This document shows, piece after piece, positions 44,422 to 54,619 of a stretch of 64,000 nt of DNA. The stretch comes from Hyparrhenia diplandra (taxonomy: Eukaryota > Streptophyta > Magnoliopsida > Poales > Poaceae), in assembly GCA_015847255.1 (NCBI GenBank), contig JADLZK010005824.1, positions 124,001 through 188,000 on the forward strand, written 5' to 3'. Position numbers and translations under genes: made by a program. The notes below the pieces were generated by a model. That model was given only the letters and a program-made list of their open reading frames with translations. It had not been told where the DNA came from and searched no databases. Numbering within the stretch: the stretch's first letter is position 1; each line of letters begins with the position of its first letter.

Positions 44422-45129
44422 TGCTTTTTCTCGCCGTCTCTAGCTCCGGCGCCGGCGGTGCCTGATAGTTGGTAGTGAAAACGATGGGAGATCGCAGTAG
44501 TTATAGATTGATTTCTTCTTATCCGAGAAGAACTGCTGTTTATTATCGTGACATATATGGAGACCGGTAGCTAAAGATATCCTAGCAAACCTTTAAGCCT
44601 AATTCGATCAGCTAGGTAACAAAACTTTAAAAATCTAGATAATATTCCTTCTTTAAATAACCAAGGCTAGGTCATGGCATCTTGCCCACGTCCGTCCCTG
44701 CTGTGCCTCCACGTCTAAAAAAATCTTGCTGATCGGGCAGCAGGCTTGGCATTCTGGCTCCAGTCCGGTACGTCCGACCCAGGGTTTTTCTTGCGTACGT
44801 TTTACCACTGCGTGACACATAAGATCAGAGTACGTAAGGATGCGTGTATGGTCAAATTAAAATTTGTTGGAACTGAGCCGCGTTCTCGATTTTTGGCTAC
44901 CGGCCGTTGAACTCGGACATGACACGGACGGAACAGCGCGCGGTAGGCATTCCATGACGAACTCCGACGTGGTGATCACGGCGACGAACGCGCACGCACA
45001 CAACGAACACATATCCTATCAAAGGATCTTGTACCGTTGAGTTGGTCCGACAAGAATTGAGCATTGGTGCTGACACTGTGTACTAATGATGTCAAGATGA
45101 CCGAGAGGCAGAATCAGGTGGTGGCTTGC
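44422..45129 (-). other. Upstream region of S4, paralogous to S3 flank
   Basis: Colinear with 39109-40345 but without the hAT insertion. No separate gene. Confidence 0.6.
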
Positions 45130-45181
45130 CAGTAACACCGCGCCTTCGAATGCCACGAGACAGAGAGGGCACTCGAGCTCA
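45130..45181 (-). pseudogene. Relic SINA-like exon 1, copy B
   Basis: On the minus strand ELECPLCLVAFEGAVLL precedes GCAAGCC. It keeps the CPxC pair of RING ligands and the GC-type donor. No matching exon 2 lies downstream before S4 begins. It is the better-kept duplicate of the relic at 40346. Confidence 0.65.
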
Positions 45182-45814
45182 GGGTGACATCGATGGTGTC
45201 CCGGTCCCGGGTCCTTCTCATGGGCACAGCCACGACCACGGCGGCAACCGCGCGCTTTGCATATTTCCATTCTGCCCAATTCACCCCTGCTCGTTGAAAC
45301 TGCACTGCACCCACCTGTTTGGATGCAATCAATAAAGGAAAGATAGAAAAACGAAGAAACAGATAATGTGTCCCTTTATAATTGACTCCATGTTCCTTGT
45401 TGAATTTGTTTGGTCAGCTCAAGCTAAACCAATTCCTTGTTCTTCCATCAGCTGGTTGATTCACAATAATGTGTCCCTTTATAATTGACTCCATGTAGGT
45501 CCTAGTTGAAGTCCGAATAGATCAAAGAGACGATTTTCAGTGGGAATCAATCTCAATCCACTATGCAAAAGGTAGAGCAAAGTGTTGTTGCAACTAAGGA
45601 TGAAATTGAGCAGCAATCCAACAAGCCAAGAGTTGCCTAGGAACAACCGATATATGGACATCACCCTTAGAATAGCACGGCCGATGTATACATCACCTTT
45701 ATTTAGATATAAAAATAATATCAATATTTATAATATACTATTAGTATCATTAGATACATCGTTGGATCTAGCTACTATCATAATATATTTAGAGATATAA
45801 AAATTACACGTATT
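45182..45814. other. Spacer between relic exon and S5
   Basis: AT-rich with two copies of ATAATGTGTCCCTTTATAAT (about 45363 and 45467). No gene seen. Confidence 0.45.
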
Positions 45815-46966
45815 TTATATAAACCTAGTCAAAGTAACAAAATTTGACCTACATGTATCCCATAACGTCCTTCTTTCAGGTATTACAGGGATTTCAGGAG
45901 TGCTCATCTTCCACGCCAATGCCCACATGACAGCCATTGCGGTGAAAACAATAAACACTGGCAGCACTAACACTGGATCAAATGTTTTCAGTGAGGGGTG
46001 CCTGAGCCAACGTGCTAAACTCCAGTACGTGTCGACTTCTGGACATGGACTGTCGACTTCTGAGCATGGACATGGACTACTCAATATACTAAGACTTCTG
46101 CCATCATTGTTGACCGTCGACTTCTGCACAAGGACGTTGACGTTGATGGTGTCGGAGGAGGTCCAGTACGCGTCCGGCACGAACAGGAACCCGTCAGTAG
46201 GGTGTTGCCCTGCCCAGCTGCGCATACAATGCACGGAGCAGGCAGACAGCGAGAGCTTTCCGGGTTGGCCGGCGGCGGCGCCGGCGCCGCCCACCTCCAG
46301 CTTGTACTCCAGCAACTGGTTGCCCGCGAGGCGCGGGCCGAGACAGACCACCGAGAACGACCGGCCCGATCGAACATCCCCACAGTTGAGCAGCAAGAAC
46401 ACGCGTCGGTCCTCTGGGTCTAGGAGCACAATGAACGGCGTGCTCCGGCGCAGCGACAACCACCACTTGGACCCGTTGAATCCGACAACGTAGTCGGTGA
46501 AGACGTGAGCGTCGTGGATGTGGTCGTAGAGTTGCAGCCCAGAGTAGGCGCACCCCTGGAACGGGCACGCGAACGGCGCGTGCAGGCAGAGGAACGCCTC
46601 GTGGTCCGGCCTATCCTTGAGCTTGAGCAGCTGCGTGCACCCATGGCTGCTGAACGCGCAGGGGAGGGCCATGCCGGCGATGACGTTCTCCAGCGCCCGG
46701 CACCGGATGTCGCCGACGGGCTCGCGGCAGGACGGGCAGGTCCCGTTGATGCGGACGTGGCAGGCATCGCACACGGCGTGCCCGTTCTTGCACTGGCCAA
46801 CACAACAAACGCAAACGCACCACGGATGATTAGTTTTGCAAATTGGCCGGGTGATGAGGTGAAAGGCTGAAAGATGTGAGCTGCATTGTATGCTTGCCTG
46901 GAAGATGGATCCTTGGAACAGGGAGAGGCAGATGGGGCACTCAAGCGCGTCCAGTTCCCGATCCAT
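45815..46966 (-). CDS. SINA-like RING/SIAH E3 ligase S5 with C-terminal transmembrane tail
   Basis: Exon 1 is 46966-46898 and exon 2 is 46792-45815, giving 348 residues. RING ligands are C10, C13, C24, H28, C31, C34, C42 and C45. The SIAH finger runs CAFSSHGCTQLLKLKDRPDH to CPFQGCAYSG. The substrate-binding domain ends near FLFVPDAYWTSSD and NVNVLVQKS. A Ser/Cys/Pro-rich linker of about 35 residues follows. Then comes a hydrophobic helix at about 296-318 (PVLVLPVFIVFTAMAVMWAL) and a short tail with basic residues. This predicts a ligase anchored in a membrane with its RING in the cytosol. The intron (46897-46793, GC-AG, 105 bp) is open in frame, so retention would add 35 residues. The same frame extends upstream to a Met at 47299, but the start used matches S3 and S4. 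Confidence 0.85.
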   Translation of the reverse strand: MDRELDALECPICLSLFQGSIFQASIQCSSHLSAFHLITRPICKTNHPWCVCVCCVGQCKNGHAVCDACHVRINGTCPSCREPVGDIRCRALENVIAGMALPCAFSSHGCTQLLKLKDRPDHEAFLCLHAPFACPFQGCAYSGLQLYDHIHDAHVFTDYVVGFNGSKWWLSLRRSTPFIVLLDPEDRRVFLLLNCGDVRSGRSFSVVCLGPRLAGNQLLEYKLEVGGAGAAAGQPGKLSLSACSVHCMRSWAGQHPTDGFLFVPDAYWTSSDTINVNVLVQKSTVNNDGRSLSILSSPCPCSEVDSPCPEVDTYWSLARWLRHPSLKTFDPVLVLPVFIVFTAMAVMWALAWKMSTPEIPVIPERRTLWDTCRSNFVTLTRFI

Positions 46967-47344
46967 TGCTGCTAGTGCTTCGGCGCGCCGCGGCCGCGCC
47001 GGCACCTTCTGCTGTGACGGAGGAGGAGGCGGCGGCGAGGTTGTCCTCTGGCCGCCGAGAGCGGGACGTCGTGCGTCTGGCGCGCAGCCGAGGGAACGAT
47101 CGATCTGCTGTGAATGAAGGAAGGTACCACGGCATGACCATGATATGCTACCTGGTGGCGAGGAAAAAAGGAAGGCGCCTGCGCCTGCCCCAAGGCGTTG
47201 CGATTTGCGACGATGGGGAGGAAAGGAAAGACCGGGATACACGCCGTGATCTGGCACAACAAACACAGCAGGAGAAAAACGGACAAGGATGCGGAACATC
47301 GGGGCGTTGTCTCGAGTTCTTTGTCGTCGTTGATGCTGAGTTTA
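46967..47344 (-). other. 5' region of S5
   Basis: GC-rich next to the start codon, and open in the S5 frame back to 47299. The composition (Pro/Arg-rich, no domain) suggests 5' UTR or promoter and not coding. Confidence 0.45.
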
Positions 47345-48110
47345 GGGAGAATTTTTTTTCTCGAATACGTAAAACATTTGTGCATCGTTGTATTTAAGGA
47401 GAGAGCTTTTTACAATACGCAAAATGCGCGAACAAGAGGAAAAAAGATTTACAATAAGCGCTTCCTCCCGGTTTGGTGCCCTTAGCTAACTACTGACGAA
47501 TTAGACAACTTAGTTTGCGTGCTCTTGCTTCGATCCAGAGGTCGGCGGTGCACTTGATGAGGGAGAGTAGTTGGCTGGAGGTGGCGGCCTCATTGCAGAA
47601 GCATCTGGCATTCATTTCCTTCCAAAGTAGCCAAGCCCCAAGCATGAACAGAGTATGGGCTCCTTTTCGTTTGTCTCCGTGTCATCTCTGCCGCCAACGA
47701 TCCCACCAGTCTAGCATCGTGGCATCCCCCACTTGAGAGGAATCCACTCCAAGTACCGCGAGCATTGTCCACCATACTTGCCTCGAGAAGAGTAGGAGGC
47801 TATGATGTGGTCGATGGACTCGGGTTCCTGATCACAGAGGAAGCAGTTGTCGTTCGCCGGCAGCCCGTGCCATCGTCTCCTGTCAGCAGTCCAGTATCGT
47901 GTCCGCACCGCTAGCCACATGAAGATCTTTACTCGTAGCGGCGCCCATGTTTTCCAGATCCTCTTGCATCATGGAATAGGGTGTGAGGTCAACATCAGAG
48001 CCTCGTATGCCGACTTGGCTGAGTACTTGCCATTGGAAGCCCATTTCCACACCAGTCGGTCTTCATTTTCATTGAGTTCAACCTGCTCGACGAGGTCCCA
48101 GAGTACATTT
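47345..48110 (-). mobile_element. LINE 3' fragment, antisense
   Basis: On the minus strand a zf-RVT-type region is readable. It starts with VWKWASNGKYSAKSAYEALM (about 48095-47995), followed by WKTWAPLRVKIFMWLAVRTR, then GLPANDNCFLCDQEPESIDH. A TGA interrupts near 47967. Downstream the frame is lost, but sequence continues to about 47345. Coverage is limited to the end of the RT ORF and 3' UTR. Confidence 0.75.
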
Positions 48111-48190
48111 TAGTGATTTCGGTGAAATCCGGACAAAATTTTAGTGATTTTAGTTTCAACCAGCACCCTAAGAATTTGTATCGCTACCAG

Positions 48191-49072
48191 GAGCATCTCC
48201 AACACTACTATCTAAATCAGACTACCTATTTATTTGTTTAGATGTTTAGATAGGTGGTTATTTGTCATCTTGTCTAAATTTTGCTTCCAACTCCAACGGT
48301 ACTACCTAGATCGTGGCTCTTAAATGTAGTTTAATAGTCAATGACATGAGAGACCCCATATGTCATGTTCTTCCTCACTCTGTTGCCATCGACAATTCGG
48401 CCATTCAGGGCATGCATAGGGGGTGGAGGCCGATGCAATGGCCAGGCCGCATGCCGAAGAAGGGTTGCCGCGCTAGGGCCTGGGAGCCTGCCGAGCACAG
48501 TCGGGGGCTCACCGCACTAGGTCTAGGGAGCCCGCCGCACTGGGGAGAAAGCGCCACCTGGAAGGCCGCCGAGCCAATGGAGAAGCGCCCGCCGGGTGGA
48601 GGTGGTGGCTGCGCCTGGGGAGGAGTGCTGCCGGTGGAGGAGGTGGCAGCAACGACAGTTGAAGAGTTGACCACGCCGGACCTCCAGATGCTAGCAGGGC
48701 TCCGGCGGACCTAGATGAGGTAGGGTAGGGCTATCGGCCGCTTCCCTATGGTGGTCTTGCATTCGCTGGATGGGTGGAAGATGGGCGGCGATGAGGCGGG
48801 CGCGCGGCGGGCTTGGCGCCGGCCAGGAGGGAAGTGCTCATGATTTCGGTGCTCGACGGGGAAGGAAGGAAGCAAGCATCGCATCTCGCGGGAAGGAAGT
48901 GGCGACAACCCGACAGATCTAGCCGAGAGATGGGTCATGTGTTGAAAAACATAATGTTTGAGTCTGTCACGCTTTAAGCGTGCACCATGCAAACAATCCA
49001 ATGCCTGTAGTTTTTAGGTGTTGTGTGTTAGAGACAATCTAAGTCCCTTTAGGTAGCCTGTTAGAGATGCTC
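48191..49072. mobile_element. Non-autonomous DNA element, ~880 bp
   Basis: GAGCATCTCCAACAC at the left and GTTAGAGATGCTCT at the right are inverted copies with one mismatch. The AT-rich outer parts enclose a GC-rich block (48420-48940) with overlapping ORFs and no recognised domain. The target duplication was not resolved, so superfamily is open. Confidence 0.55.
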
Positions 49073-49215
49073 TAAAGCCAAACTTTGATTAACAAACTCA
49101 TCTCTCATCCAGCTTGCATTATCATCTTTGTTTTTCTCTTATTCTGTCTAAAAACATATGCAATTTCAGTTTTCTCCTAAGTGAAGCTAAAAAGGTCGAT
49201 TATCAATCTAATATA

Positions 49216-49448
49216 CTCCCTCCATCCCAAATTATAAGTCGTTTGACTTTTTGACTCCAAGTTTGAACATTCGTCTTATTTAAAAAATTTGCGCAAATAT
49301 TATCAAATTCAAGTCATTCTTTAAGAACTTATATTAATAAAGAAAGCCACAGCAAAAAAAGTGATATTTTGCATAAATTTTTGAATAAGACAGTGATCAA
49401 ACTTGTTGTTAAAAAAGTCAAACGATTTATAATTTGATATGGAGGGAG
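49216..49448. mobile_element. Stowaway-like MITE, 233 bp, TSD TA
   Basis: CTCCCTCCATCCCAAATTAT and its near complement (ATAATTTGATATGGAGGGAG) form the ends, flanked by TA at 49214-49215 and 49449-49450. Confidence 0.9.
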
Positions 49449-49571
49449 TAGTAAATATTGCCGCTTATTCTATGATTTGATCAAACCTAGTAACCTACAA
49501 TGATTTATTATTATTGCAATAGTACTAACACATCCTTGCCCTTCTCCTTGTAAGAAAATTTCTAACTTCAT

Positions 49572-49669
49572 CATCGAGATGAAAAACTAGAATAAAACAT
49601 TTAAAATTAATTATTCTAAACATCGAGATGAAAAACTAGAATAAAACATTTTAAATTAATTATTATTAG
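49572..49669. repeat. 49 bp x 2 tandem repeat
   Basis: CATCGAGATGAAAAACTAGA begins at 49572 and 49621, with matching flanks to TTAATTATT. Confidence 0.9.
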
Positions 49670-50135
49670 AGATTTTAGAGAAAGTGTCTCTCAATTTCAG
49701 TTTAAAAATCACCGGTCACATGAATATCTACTATCAATGTTTATTATCGTCAGGCTAAGTAAAATCACATTATTTTTTCACGATTATAAGAGCCGGGACA
49801 GAACGAGAGCACCCTCCTCCCCTCCCCTGCCCCTCCGGTGTACAGAAAACCCCCGCCGGCCAGGTCCGCATCGGAGAGCCACTGCCGGATCGCCGGATCC
49901 AATAGGCGAACCTCCGCCCCCCCGGTGAGCATTCCGCACATCGCATCGCGCCGCGCTACTGCAACACGCCGCAGTATCTGTCGTCTTGCTAGATTAATTC
50001 ATTTCTCTTGCTCGCAGTGCCCGGAGAAATCGAGCATTTCGCCCTTGGCCCCGACGAGCTTCGTCGCCGCCGTTTGTCCGGTTCCCCTCTGTGAGGAGAC
50101 TGTCCGTGACTTCTTGATTTGGGGGCGGTACGGAG
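49670..50135 (+). promoter_or_regulatory. Upstream region and 5' UTR of S6
   Basis: A GC-rich block from about 49800 is followed by a splice-like donor (CCCCCCGGTGAGC at about 49917) and an acceptor TCTTGCTCGCAG at about 50007-50018. This suggests a 5' UTR intron like those inferred for S1 and S2. Confidence 0.5.
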
Positions 50136-52564
50136 ATGAGCGGCAGCGACTCCGGTAGGCAAACCGGGGAGGCGCAGCAAGAAGAGAGAAGCCATAAGAG
50201 GAAGGATCCGGATGGCGCCGCCACCAGCGTCGTCATGGAGCTAGAGGTCCTGGACTGCCCCGTCTGCTTTGGGCCCCTACTCCCTCCAATTTTCCAGGTA
50301 CATCCGTTGTGCCCCATCTATCATCACTAATTTTTCTGATCCTGTGTTGCAGTCTCCTTTTGTTACTGGTCGAACTTTAGATTCTAATTTGATTAAAAAA
50401 AAGAAATTCAGATGAGAATTGTTTGCTACTGGTCGCTTGTGCTCCTTTTGATAGTACATGGTGCGTAAAATGCTTTCTTGTTATCTAATCATGTAATTGC
50501 TGCAATTAGTGTAACAGTCTAAGAACCATTTGGGATACATTGATTTCACAGTAAACTATTACTCCCTCCGTTCCAAATTGTAAGTACAGCTTACAAACGG
50601 AGAGAGTAGATAATATTGAGGCAAAATCCTCCATTCTTAACAATGATCCAAGAGATTTAATGATCAACAAGACTTTGGGCTGGGTTTTGAGGTTTGATGA
50701 TGCCCTTGTTGGCAGTGCTTTGATCTTAGGACAACAGAAAACGACACCAAAAGAAGCTAGCTTTAGCATATCATTAGTATCTTGTTTCGCTTTCTTAACA
50801 AGCCACTGAAGTTCCAGTCATTGATATTTTGATTTGTGAACAGAGTTACTGCAGCAAACAATCTACTAACTTTTAGATAAAATATTGAATGCCGATAAAA
50901 GGTCTTAAAAAAATTGGTGCATTCAAGAAAATACTACTTCCATGCACCTGAAGACTACTATTACCATTTAACAATCTTTAGCGTAAAGGGTTAATCAAAT
51001 AGACAAGATATTGCAAGTTCTTCCAGAAGAAAAAGGTTAGGTTGAGGTAGATGTGTTCAGTTTGTTCTGGAACACTACTTTTGGCTATAATAAATGTCCA
51101 GAGCCGTAGAACTTTGGCTAGTTACACATAACTGGCTGCTGACTGATAACATGAAAATGCCGAAGAGTAGGTGAAACTTGATTCTACCAGTCTAGACATA
51201 AAGATTAATTTAGCCTCTTTAACCAAATTATGTGTTGAAACTTTTCTGCTCTATATTGTGCTCCCCTGCACAAGCGATGCTTTAGTTCGCCACTATTCTG
51301 TATGCCTAAACATCATTCTCGATGAACTCTATATTTCAAGGAACTGTTCTAGATTATACTTATGAACCTACACGTTGCCCTTTGTTGCAAAAAAAAAAGG
51401 AAAGATAAGGTGATGTTTTGTACAAAACTTGTCTGTTATGATTTGATGAACTGCCCAGGAGTGTCGTACTGTTTTTTTTTTTTTTTTTTTTTTTTTGGTC
51501 TATTTCCCTATCTACATATTAGTTTCAGGCTTTGAGCATATGACTCACAGTTATAATGACAATGTAATACTTCTCAGAAATGTGCACCCAAGTTCAGTTC
51601 CATTCCATGCAACTTCAAGTACCTGATATTCTTAGCTGAGTTCTATTTGTTCATTCATGCTGATCTTGCACTGTAATTACTTTATGCATTATGTGCTTGG
51701 ATCAGGTTGAGTTTTTCCAACAACTAGTCTTAGTTACTTCAGCAACCATAATGTTCATATGTATTTATTTATAATCTGCAGTGTGCTGTGGGACATCTCA
51801 TATGTTCATCCTGCCGTGGCAAGCTCAAAAACCCAAAGAAATGCCACCACTGCTCCCGTGAAAGTGACTACAACCGCTGCCACGGGGTTGAAAAGATCAT
51901 TGAATGTATCCAAGTTCCTTGCTCCAACACCAAGTATGGATGCTGCGTGAAGACAAGCTACTATGAAAAGGCAGGTCATGAGACAAAATGCCGGTACGCG
52001 CCATGCTTATGTCCTGACACCGGCTGCAACTTCTCCGCATCAGCTGGACTGCTTCAAGAACATTTCACCACCGAGCACCACTGGCCCTCCACCAAGTGCA
52101 AGTATGGCTGGTGCTTTTACGTCGATGTGAAGGAAGGGGTTCATGTCATCTCCAGCGAAGATGAACAACTGTTCCTGCTCAACATTGCATCAGAGCCGTT
52201 TGGCTGTGTCATCTCTGTGTTCTGTGTGCAGCCTGCACATGATACTGAGCCAAAATTCCGGTGTGCTGTGTCCTTCAGCTTCTGGGAAAACAACTCGTAC
52301 CACACCCAGTCTTCAGAATTCCTAGTGCAAAGCACGGCGCTTTATGACGGGTTACCAAGGGATTGTTTCATGTTCATCTTGCCCAGGTTCTATATAGGCA
52401 ACGACAGCAAAGTCTGTGTCACTATGAAGAAAAATTCAACATTTCAACCTGAAGAAACTGACACCTCGGGTGCTCGGTGTTACTCGTCATCCATTTCGTT
52501 TAAGGGAAGTGAGACCCTTCAAAGTGATGAGTTAGTTACCAACCATATGCAAATGCTACTGTAA
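50136..52564 (+). CDS. SINA-like RING/SIAH E3 ligase S6, intact
   Basis: Exon 1 is 50136-50297 and exon 2 is 51782-52564, joined in phase 0 by a GT-AG intron of 1484 bp. The product is 314 residues, the usual family length. An N-terminal charged region (EEERSHKRKD-like) may act as a nuclear signal. RING ligands are C41, C44, C55, H59, C62, C65, C75 and C78. The SIAH finger follows (VPCSNTKYGCCVKTSYYEKA, HETKCRYAPCLCPDTGC, HFTTEHHW). The substrate-binding domain includes GCVISVFCVQPAH and ends near LPRFYIGN. There is no C-terminal hydrophobic helix. It is the best candidate for an active soluble E3 in this window. The intron contains a miniature Stowaway relic and a T25 run. Confidence 0.92.
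50562..50606. mobile_element. Internally deleted Stowaway relic, 45 bp
   Basis: CTCCCTCCGTTCCAAATTGT and the right end CTTACAAACGGAGAGAG are flanked by TA at 50560-50561 and 50607-50608. Almost only the ends remain. Lies in the S6 intron. Confidence 0.75.
51472..51496. repeat. Poly-T tract, 25 bases
   Basis: Uninterrupted T run in the S6 intron. Confidence 0.95.
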
Positions 52565-54619
52565 TGTTTAGCAGCAAGTAACCCTATCTATGCAGAATCA
52601 GTTTGGACAGAGGGCAAAATATCTTTACATTTTACATGTGTCTGCGTGCACATTATAACCACGGTGTAGCAATTGCTCTGTTGAGGTATTGAGGTCCATA
52701 GTTGTTCCAACTTCCAAGCTAGTCAGTATACTTTTTATCCATATATTAGTAAACTTGAAAACTACAGCTTTCTGTTCTTGGCGCAGCATATACGGATGTT
52801 CAAAAGCCAAAAAAAATACATATTTGAGTCACGAAGGAAAAAAAAAAATGTATGCTTAAAAATCCACTGGTTCATCAGAGAAATTTCAGCCACCTCAAGA
52901 ACCCAATATTCCTGTAAAAAAGCAGCCAATCTCACCTGACAATGATGGCCTTTTGTTTCACATCCTGGTTGTCGGGTATCATAAGTAAATTCTGAAGTTT
53001 GTTTATTTTCCAAATATGTTGCTTGAAATTTGTATTTCCACCATTAATAGGACATGTATAAAAAGTTGTATTTGTTTGTTTGTTTTTTTTGCCAGGTTTT
53101 GTATTCAATGGTTGCTTGGTTATATTCATCTAAAATTTAAATATCTACTCTCTATTGAGTATCCAATTATTTTGAAAATAACTTCGTTATTTGAAGTTGA
53201 TCCCACGGATACTGAATTCCACATACGCACCAAGAGGAGATTAATTCCACACATCTCGACCCATGGATCGAATCCAAGTCATGAGTCTATTTTGTTGCAA
53301 TTATATTTCGGTCCGAAATGAATCCCGGTATGTTGTTGAGTCCCTATTTTTTTTTCCCGAAATGAGTTGAACCTCATAGTTATTCCTACCTCATGTTAGT
53401 GTAATTTTTGAATTGATTTCCTTCAAAAACCAGACTCTAATTCTAATAATATAATTACGGCAAAACAAATGTTTTGCTGTCTTAAAAGCTTTCCTTGTAA
53501 GAATGAAGAATCACAAAATTGGTGGTACTAGTATAGATCTATGTACAATAAAAACTTTTTACTAAAACATACCTTATTATATGTTCATTGTATAGATCTA
53601 CTCATATGGATTCCAACAAAAATGTATTTTCTATTTTAGGATTTTTCTATGATTTATTATGATTTTCAAAGATTCAGCCGAAATAAAAAAAAAACAAACC
53701 ACGCTCTGAAACCACCTTGGGTTTATTTGACTAGTTTTGCAAAGTTCGGGACGTAGGATAACTGGTTTTATAGTTTGGCGGTCTAGTAATCCACCCCCAT
53801 AATTTGGGGGGGAGGGGGGTTATGTAGACTTTTTCCCTCGGGCGACCATGGTGACAACACGGGGATTCACACCCGGCGAAGCTCTGGCGGCGTTTACGCC
53901 CACCCGCGCCCCCTTTCCTCCCCTCCCGCGCGCTAGTCATGGCGAATGCAGCGGAGGCGGCGACGGATCCGCCAGATGCGACGGCAGGTAGGCCTCTCGC
54001 CCTCCTCTCTCCTCCGAATCTTCTTTCTAGGGTTTCGATGAGCTCCACCCTATGTTCCCCAAATTCGATGGGCTATGTCGGGAAGCGGGTAGGTCCGACG
54101 GTAGGAATGGTTCATGGGTGGCTTAGGGGAGCCGACGACGCAAGAGTTGTTGGGCCAAGTCAGGCAAGGGTGGCTCGCCGGAGGTTGAGAAGATAGCGTC
54201 GGTGAGGGGAAGGAAGAGTTGATCGCCGTGGATGCTGAATCTCTGACGAACGGCCGGCGGCGAGAGCGAGGACACCGAAGTCGGAGGAGAAAAGATCTGC
54301 TTTATTATTTTTCCTTTTTAATAACAACCAAAATAATTTATTTCTCCAATTGAAGTGTGCAGCCCGAAATTGGAATTTGTGCACACGCACGCTCTAGCTA
54401 AAGTCCATTTTGGGGCCCGTTGCCTCCCGTCCCGTTTTTCCACTCCTGTTTCGAAACTTCTACAGAACGTGTCTCCCTCTTCTTTATTGTTCCGTTTTGT
54501 CGTCTGTTTCAGGCGGCGGCGGCGGCGGCGCCCCTCTTCCCGTCGTCGGGAGCCGTCGGCTTGACCGCGCCGCCGCGCAGGCTGCGGGAAGGGAGGAGCG
54601 CGAAGCCACGAAGGAACCA
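52565..54619. other. Intergenic between S6 and S7
   Basis: 52565-53730 is AT-rich 3' flank with no gene. 53740-53830 (TTTTATAGTTTGGCGGTCTA, then a G-rich run and TATGTAGACTTTTTCCC) resembles the end of a grass repeat. At 53939 an ATG opens a 49 nt exon-like piece (MANAAEAATDPPDATA) ending at a GT donor, with no downstream exon found. 54350-54619 is the probable S7 promoter and 5' UTR. Confidence 0.45.

Noticed and set aside
46967..47299. N-terminal extension of S5 to an upstream Met
   Set aside because: In frame but Pro/Arg-rich without a domain, and S3 and S4 start at the MD(L/R) position; more likely 5' UTR.
52762..53129. Minus-strand ORFs downstream of S6
   Set aside because: Short, AT-rich and unrelated to any family; located in the S6 3' flank.
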